Below are positions 61,850 to 64,000 of a stretch of DNA of 64,000 nucleotides, piece after piece. Below the pieces are notes generated by a model. It was not told the DNA's origin. It made no database searches and saw only the letters and a list, made by a program, of their open reading frames with translations. The first letter of the stretch is position 1. Every line of letters begins with the position of its first letter. Origin of the DNA: Thermatribacter velox (GTDB lineage Bacteria > Atribacterota > Atribacteria > Atribacterales > Thermatribacteraceae); the NCBI RefSeq assembly GCF_038396615.1, contig NZ_CP121689.1, positions 1,748,001 through 1,812,000 of the forward strand, written 5' to 3'. Made by a program: the position numbers and the translations under genes.

Positions 61850-62079
61850 CCGGAACGAGCCACCAGAAACTTAATTCCAGCTTCTTCGATGTTCGTTGCT
61901 ACCTCCAAGAGAAGCCAGCGCCACTTGCCAGGACGATTGCCAAAAGGCCCAAAAGAATGCTTACCAATCTGGCCACTTTTTTCAGCCTCCTTTTCCCGTT
62001 CTCCGTCTCCCTCCGCTGAAGCTAAGAGACGGGAAATGGCCGCTCCGCTTACTTCCAAAGGTGGCCCGTTCCGGATCAA
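61837..62079 (-). CDS. Possible 80-residue ORF, no family
   Basis: An open frame from a TTG at 62079 to a TGA at 61837, overlapping the start of the HD-GYP gene by 13 bases. It ends KFLVARSGCGK. There is no Shine-Dalgarno sequence before the TTG, and a different frame inside it encodes a membrane peptide with a good ribosome site. The 226 bases between the HD-GYP gene and the next gene hold one or neither of these. Confidence 0.25.
   Translation of the reverse strand: MIRNGPPLEVSGAAISRLLASAEGDGEREKEAEKSGQIGKHSFGPFGNRPGKWRWLLLEVATNIEEAGIKFLVARSGCGK
61899..61976 (-). CDS. Candidate 25-residue single-helix membrane peptide
   Basis: A GTG at 61976 with GGAGG 9 bases upstream opens a 25-codon frame whose product is one hydrophobic helix (ARLVSILLGLLAIVLASG) with one arginine before it and one at the end. 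It lies between the unknown 62076-62747 gene and the HD-GYP gene. Too short for codon statistics; the ribosome site and clean helix are the only support. Confidence 0.35.
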   Translation of the reverse strand: MARLVSILLGLLAIVLASGAGFSWR

Positions 62080-62747
62080 GGTTGGTTCTCAACGTACAGG
62101 ATCAAACGACGGTTCACAGCATCCAAGGTAGCTCTGGCTACTGCCTCAGCTACTTCATCACCTACCAGCGCAGTGCCCACCAGCATGCTACCTGGACCTT
62201 TATCGGGGCGACAATCCACAAAGGAAAGCGCTACTTCCACATCGCCAAAATCCCGAACCGCTACCCCCCTCAGGGCAAAGAAAGAGGGAACGCCCACAAT
62301 CTGGTTCAGGCAATCCAGAGTGGCCTCAGCTATGAGGTGATTCCACCCCCGACCGCTCCAGCCCTCTTCTTCAGCACTCGCGCGATAAATCTTACCCATA
62401 AACCGGATTTCTACCTCGGATTGCGCTCGGTTCATGCTCTTCCGCCAGCTTACACTCCACAAAACTGGTCTCTGTACCGCGTATGAAGACTCTGCCCGGT
62501 CATTTTCACCCACATCGAAAGCTACAACACTGATTTTTTTATGGTCTACTTCAAGACCAAACTTTGCCTTAAGCAGCGTTTCAATATCTCTGACCAGAAG
62601 CTTGGGAGGCTTGGAAGGTCTGGCAAGGACATGGACTTCAGCAACCGAACGTTCATCCCCCACAACCCGGGCTTTTAAAACCCCATCAATACATTGAATG
62701 GCACGCTCGACTTCGCTCAAAGGAACTTTTTGCTCTTCCATGGTCAC
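62076..62747 (-). CDS. Conserved protein of unknown function (two-domain, 223 residues)
   Basis: An N-terminal alpha/beta domain (about 5-80) reads like a small ligand-binding repeat, with RVVGDERSVAEVHVLARP and VRDIETLLKAKFGLEVDHKKIS. The C-terminal domain (about 115-220) has LIAEATLDCLNQI and EAVARATLDAVNRRLI, an internal repeat of a helix around a central strand (VALSFVDCRP). I recall the VRDIE...DHKKIS pattern from unknown clostridial proteins but know no function. GTG at 62747 overlaps the HPF stop (TGAGTG); ATG at 62741 is an alternative. It is coupled to HPF and upstream of HD-GYP. Confidence 0.7.
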   Translation of the reverse strand: MTMEEQKVPLSEVERAIQCIDGVLKARVVGDERSVAEVHVLARPSKPPKLLVRDIETLLKAKFGLEVDHKKISVVAFDVGENDRAESSYAVQRPVLWSVSWRKSMNRAQSEVEIRFMGKIYRASAEEEGWSGRGWNHLIAEATLDCLNQIVGVPSFFALRGVAVRDFGDVEVALSFVDCRPDKGPGSMLVGTALVGDEVAEAVARATLDAVNRRLILYVENQP

Positions 62748-63302
62748 TCAGTAAACAAGATCAATAAGACCGTAGTTCCCGTCTTTCCTTTTATATACCA
62801 CTTTGACCCGCTGTTCATCAAGGTCTTTGAAAACAAAAAAATTATGTCCCAGAAATTCCATCTGCAAAATGGCATCCTCAAGGCTCATGGGACGCAGGAC
62901 AAACTCTTTGGTTTTAACAATCTCTCCCGGACCAGGTTCACTCGTTTCTTTTCCAGGCTCCGCAAGAACAAACTCACCGGTTTCCACGTTTTCAACTTCT
63001 TCCTTCCGCAAAGCGCCTTTCTTTTGCAGCTTTTCCTTATGTCTTTTAATCTGGCGTTCCAGCTTGTCAATTACTGCATCAAAAGCTGTTCTCCAGTCCG
63101 GGCCATTGCTTTCCCCCCGAATTACGATGCCGCTTGCCGACATAGTCACTTCAACTTTGACCAATCCTCGCTCCAAGTAGAAATGAACTACTGTATCAAG
63201 AATGTTATGGAAAAACCGCTCCAACTTGGCGAGCTTGCGAGTTACATAATCCCGTACTAAGTCAGTAACTTCCAGATTCTTGCCTCTTACCACAACCTCC
63301 AT
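62748..63302 (-). CDS. hpf: Ribosome hibernation promoting factor, long form
   Basis: The 184-residue protein has the HPF/RaiA N-terminal domain (VVVRGKNLEVTDLVRDYVTRKL to TAFDAVIDKLERQIKRHK) and, after a variable charged linker, the C-terminal dimerisation domain (VKTKEFVLRPMSLEDAILQMEFLGHNFFVF, cited in part). Long HPF forms 100S ribosome dimers in resting cells. ATG at 63302 has AAAGGGG 8 bases upstream. It lies 5 bases after the sugar kinase gene. Confidence 0.94.
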   Translation of the reverse strand: MEVVVRGKNLEVTDLVRDYVTRKLAKLERFFHNILDTVVHFYLERGLVKVEVTMSASGIVIRGESNGPDWRTAFDAVIDKLERQIKRHKEKLQKKGALRKEEVENVETGEFVLAEPGKETSEPGPGEIVKTKEFVLRPMSLEDAILQMEFLGHNFFVFKDLDEQRVKVVYKRKDGNYGLIDLVY

Positions 63303-63307
63303 ACTGT

Positions 63308-64000
63308 TCACCCCTTTTCTCCAAGCTCTCTAACCACGACCTTTTCCTGCAACACCCGGGCAAGATGAAGATCGAAATAGCCAGCTCCGGGACACAAAGT
63401 ATTGGCAAGCCCGCAGGCAGTAGCGAAACGTAAAATCCTTTCCACAGGCCACCTTCTCTCCAGACCAAAAACCATAGCGCCTACCAGGGTATCTCCAGAA
63501 CCTATGCCATACGCTCCAACACGGCTGCCCTCTACGCTTACCAGGAAGCGCTTCAATCCCCAAGCAACCGTCAATCCCCGCGAGCCGTCAGAAAGAACTA
63601 CAATCTCCACGCCCCGCTTCTTAAGTTCCGAAACCGCTTTCAGCTTATCTTCCTGCGAATCGATCGTCCAACCAAGAAGCTCTGTAGCTTCTTCTACATT
63701 AGGTTTTACCATAAAAGGAGGATTTTGAAAAGCGCTCCGCAAGGAAACACCTGAGGTATCCAGTACACCATAAGCACTCTTGCGTTGGGCCAGGGCCAGT
63801 AACTTTGCATACCAGGAACGTTGTACTCCACGTGGTAGCGAACCCGAAAGCACCAGATAATCTCCACTACATAGTTTTTCCTCCAGATACCGCTCAACCT
63901 GTAAAGTCGACCTCAGGGGGACCAGGGGTCCTGGTTCATTAATTACCGTGTGTCTGCCTGAACCCTCTTCGTGCAACACAGTAGTAACACGGGTTTCTCC
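63308..64000 (-). CDS. PfkB-family sugar kinase, 1-phosphofructokinase/tagatose-6-phosphate kinase type (5' end outside window)
   Basis: About 230 C-terminal residues are present, running off the right edge. TRVTTVLHEEGSGRHTVINEPGP is the sugar-phosphate region of FruK/LacC kinases (cited in part); VLSGSLPRGV, KPNVEEATELLG and IGSGDTLVGAMVFGL follow, the last holding the catalytic aspartate. The stretch reads GSGDT where GAGDS is usual. It would phosphorylate fructose-1-phosphate or tagatose-6-phosphate; specificity is open. No PTS genes are visible on this side. Confidence 0.85.
   Translation of the reverse strand, partial: GETRVTTVLHEEGSGRHTVINEPGPLVPLRSTLQVERYLEEKLCSGDYLVLSGSLPRGVQRSWYAKLLALAQRKSAYGVLDTSGVSLRSAFQNPPFMVKPNVEEATELLGWTIDSQEDKLKAVSELKKRGVEIVVLSDGSRGLTVAWGLKRFLVSVEGSRVGAYGIGSGDTLVGAMVFGLERRWPVERILRFATACGLANTLCPGAGYFDLHLARVLQEKVVVRELGEKG

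Noticed and set aside
1-64000. CRISPR arrays, insertion sequences, prophage or integrase genes
   Set aside because: No spaced direct repeats, transposase or integrase motifs, or terminal inverted repeats were seen in reading the window, although distant or degraded elements could be missed by eye.

Overview
The window looks like a chromosome segment from a thermophilic, probably anaerobic, diderm bacterium. Lipid A genes, BamA, TamB and a Skp-like chaperone show an outer membrane. A two-thioredoxin-fold protein disulfide oxidoreductase, a rubredoxin-less erythrin and a TGS-uridine kinase are typical of thermophilic anaerobes. An EF-Tu with a four-cysteine insert, GTG/TTG starts behind strong Shine-Dalgarno sequences, and a PaaK-ACT pair give a Clostridia-like flavour. 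Atribacterota would fit this mixture, but that assignment is inference; no rRNA is present to settle it.

Layout. 0-6.3 kb: a partial AhpD-like gene, ilvE, paaK-ACT, a zinc polyol-type dehydrogenase and a redox operon (erythrin, a DJ-1/peroxiredoxin-like fusion, PDO). 6.5-27.5 kb: one long minus-strand envelope block, topB then murA-mreB-S55 protein-tamB-bamA-skp-lpxD-lpxC-lpxA-lpxI-lpxB-lpxB-like-msbA-like-ddl, with almost no gaps and many overlaps. 27.5-33 kb: a frameshifted ClpP-fold protease gene, two-subunit fumarase, malic enzyme and a divergent secreted alpha/beta hydrolase. 33-34.8 kb: tRNA-Thr, tRNA-Tyr, tRNA-Thr, tuf, rpmG behind a near-consensus promoter. 35-41.3 kb: a peptide-type ABC importer (dppABCDF-like) with an intra-operon hairpin, plus a YdcF-like gene. 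41.3-45.3 kb: secE-nusG-rplKAJL with a consensus promoter and an L10-leader-like region, followed by an EamA transporter instead of rpoBC. 45.3-54.9 kb: PAC2 protein, MATE exporter, cobyric acid synthase, MFS protein, UvrD/PcrA helicase, Hsp33, an orphan 7-TM protein and uridine phosphorylase. 55-64 kb: TGS-uridine kinase, beta-CASP RNase-like protein, a DUF4380-like protein, galU, DUF5317 protein, HD-GYP protein, small ORFs, an unknown 223-residue protein, long-form HPF and a truncated PfkB kinase.

How it works together. The envelope block links cytoplasmic peptidoglycan precursor steps (MurA, Ddl), the cell-shape cytoskeleton (MreB), outer-membrane protein insertion (BamA, Skp, TamB) and lipid A synthesis and flipping into one apparent transcription unit. 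Fumarase plus malic enzyme connect fumarate, malate and pyruvate. The translation genes sit in two separate blocks with their own promoters.

Most interesting points: a DJ-1/PfpI-peroxiredoxin-like fusion that has lost the nucleophilic cysteines of both halves while sitting next to a disulfide oxidoreductase; an SpoIVB-type S55 protein and an LpxB-like paralogue embedded in the envelope operon; the four-cysteine insert in EF-Tu; a -1 frame break in the ClpP-fold protease gene; and the separation of rplJL from rpoBC. I saw no insertion sequences, CRISPR arrays or phage genes.
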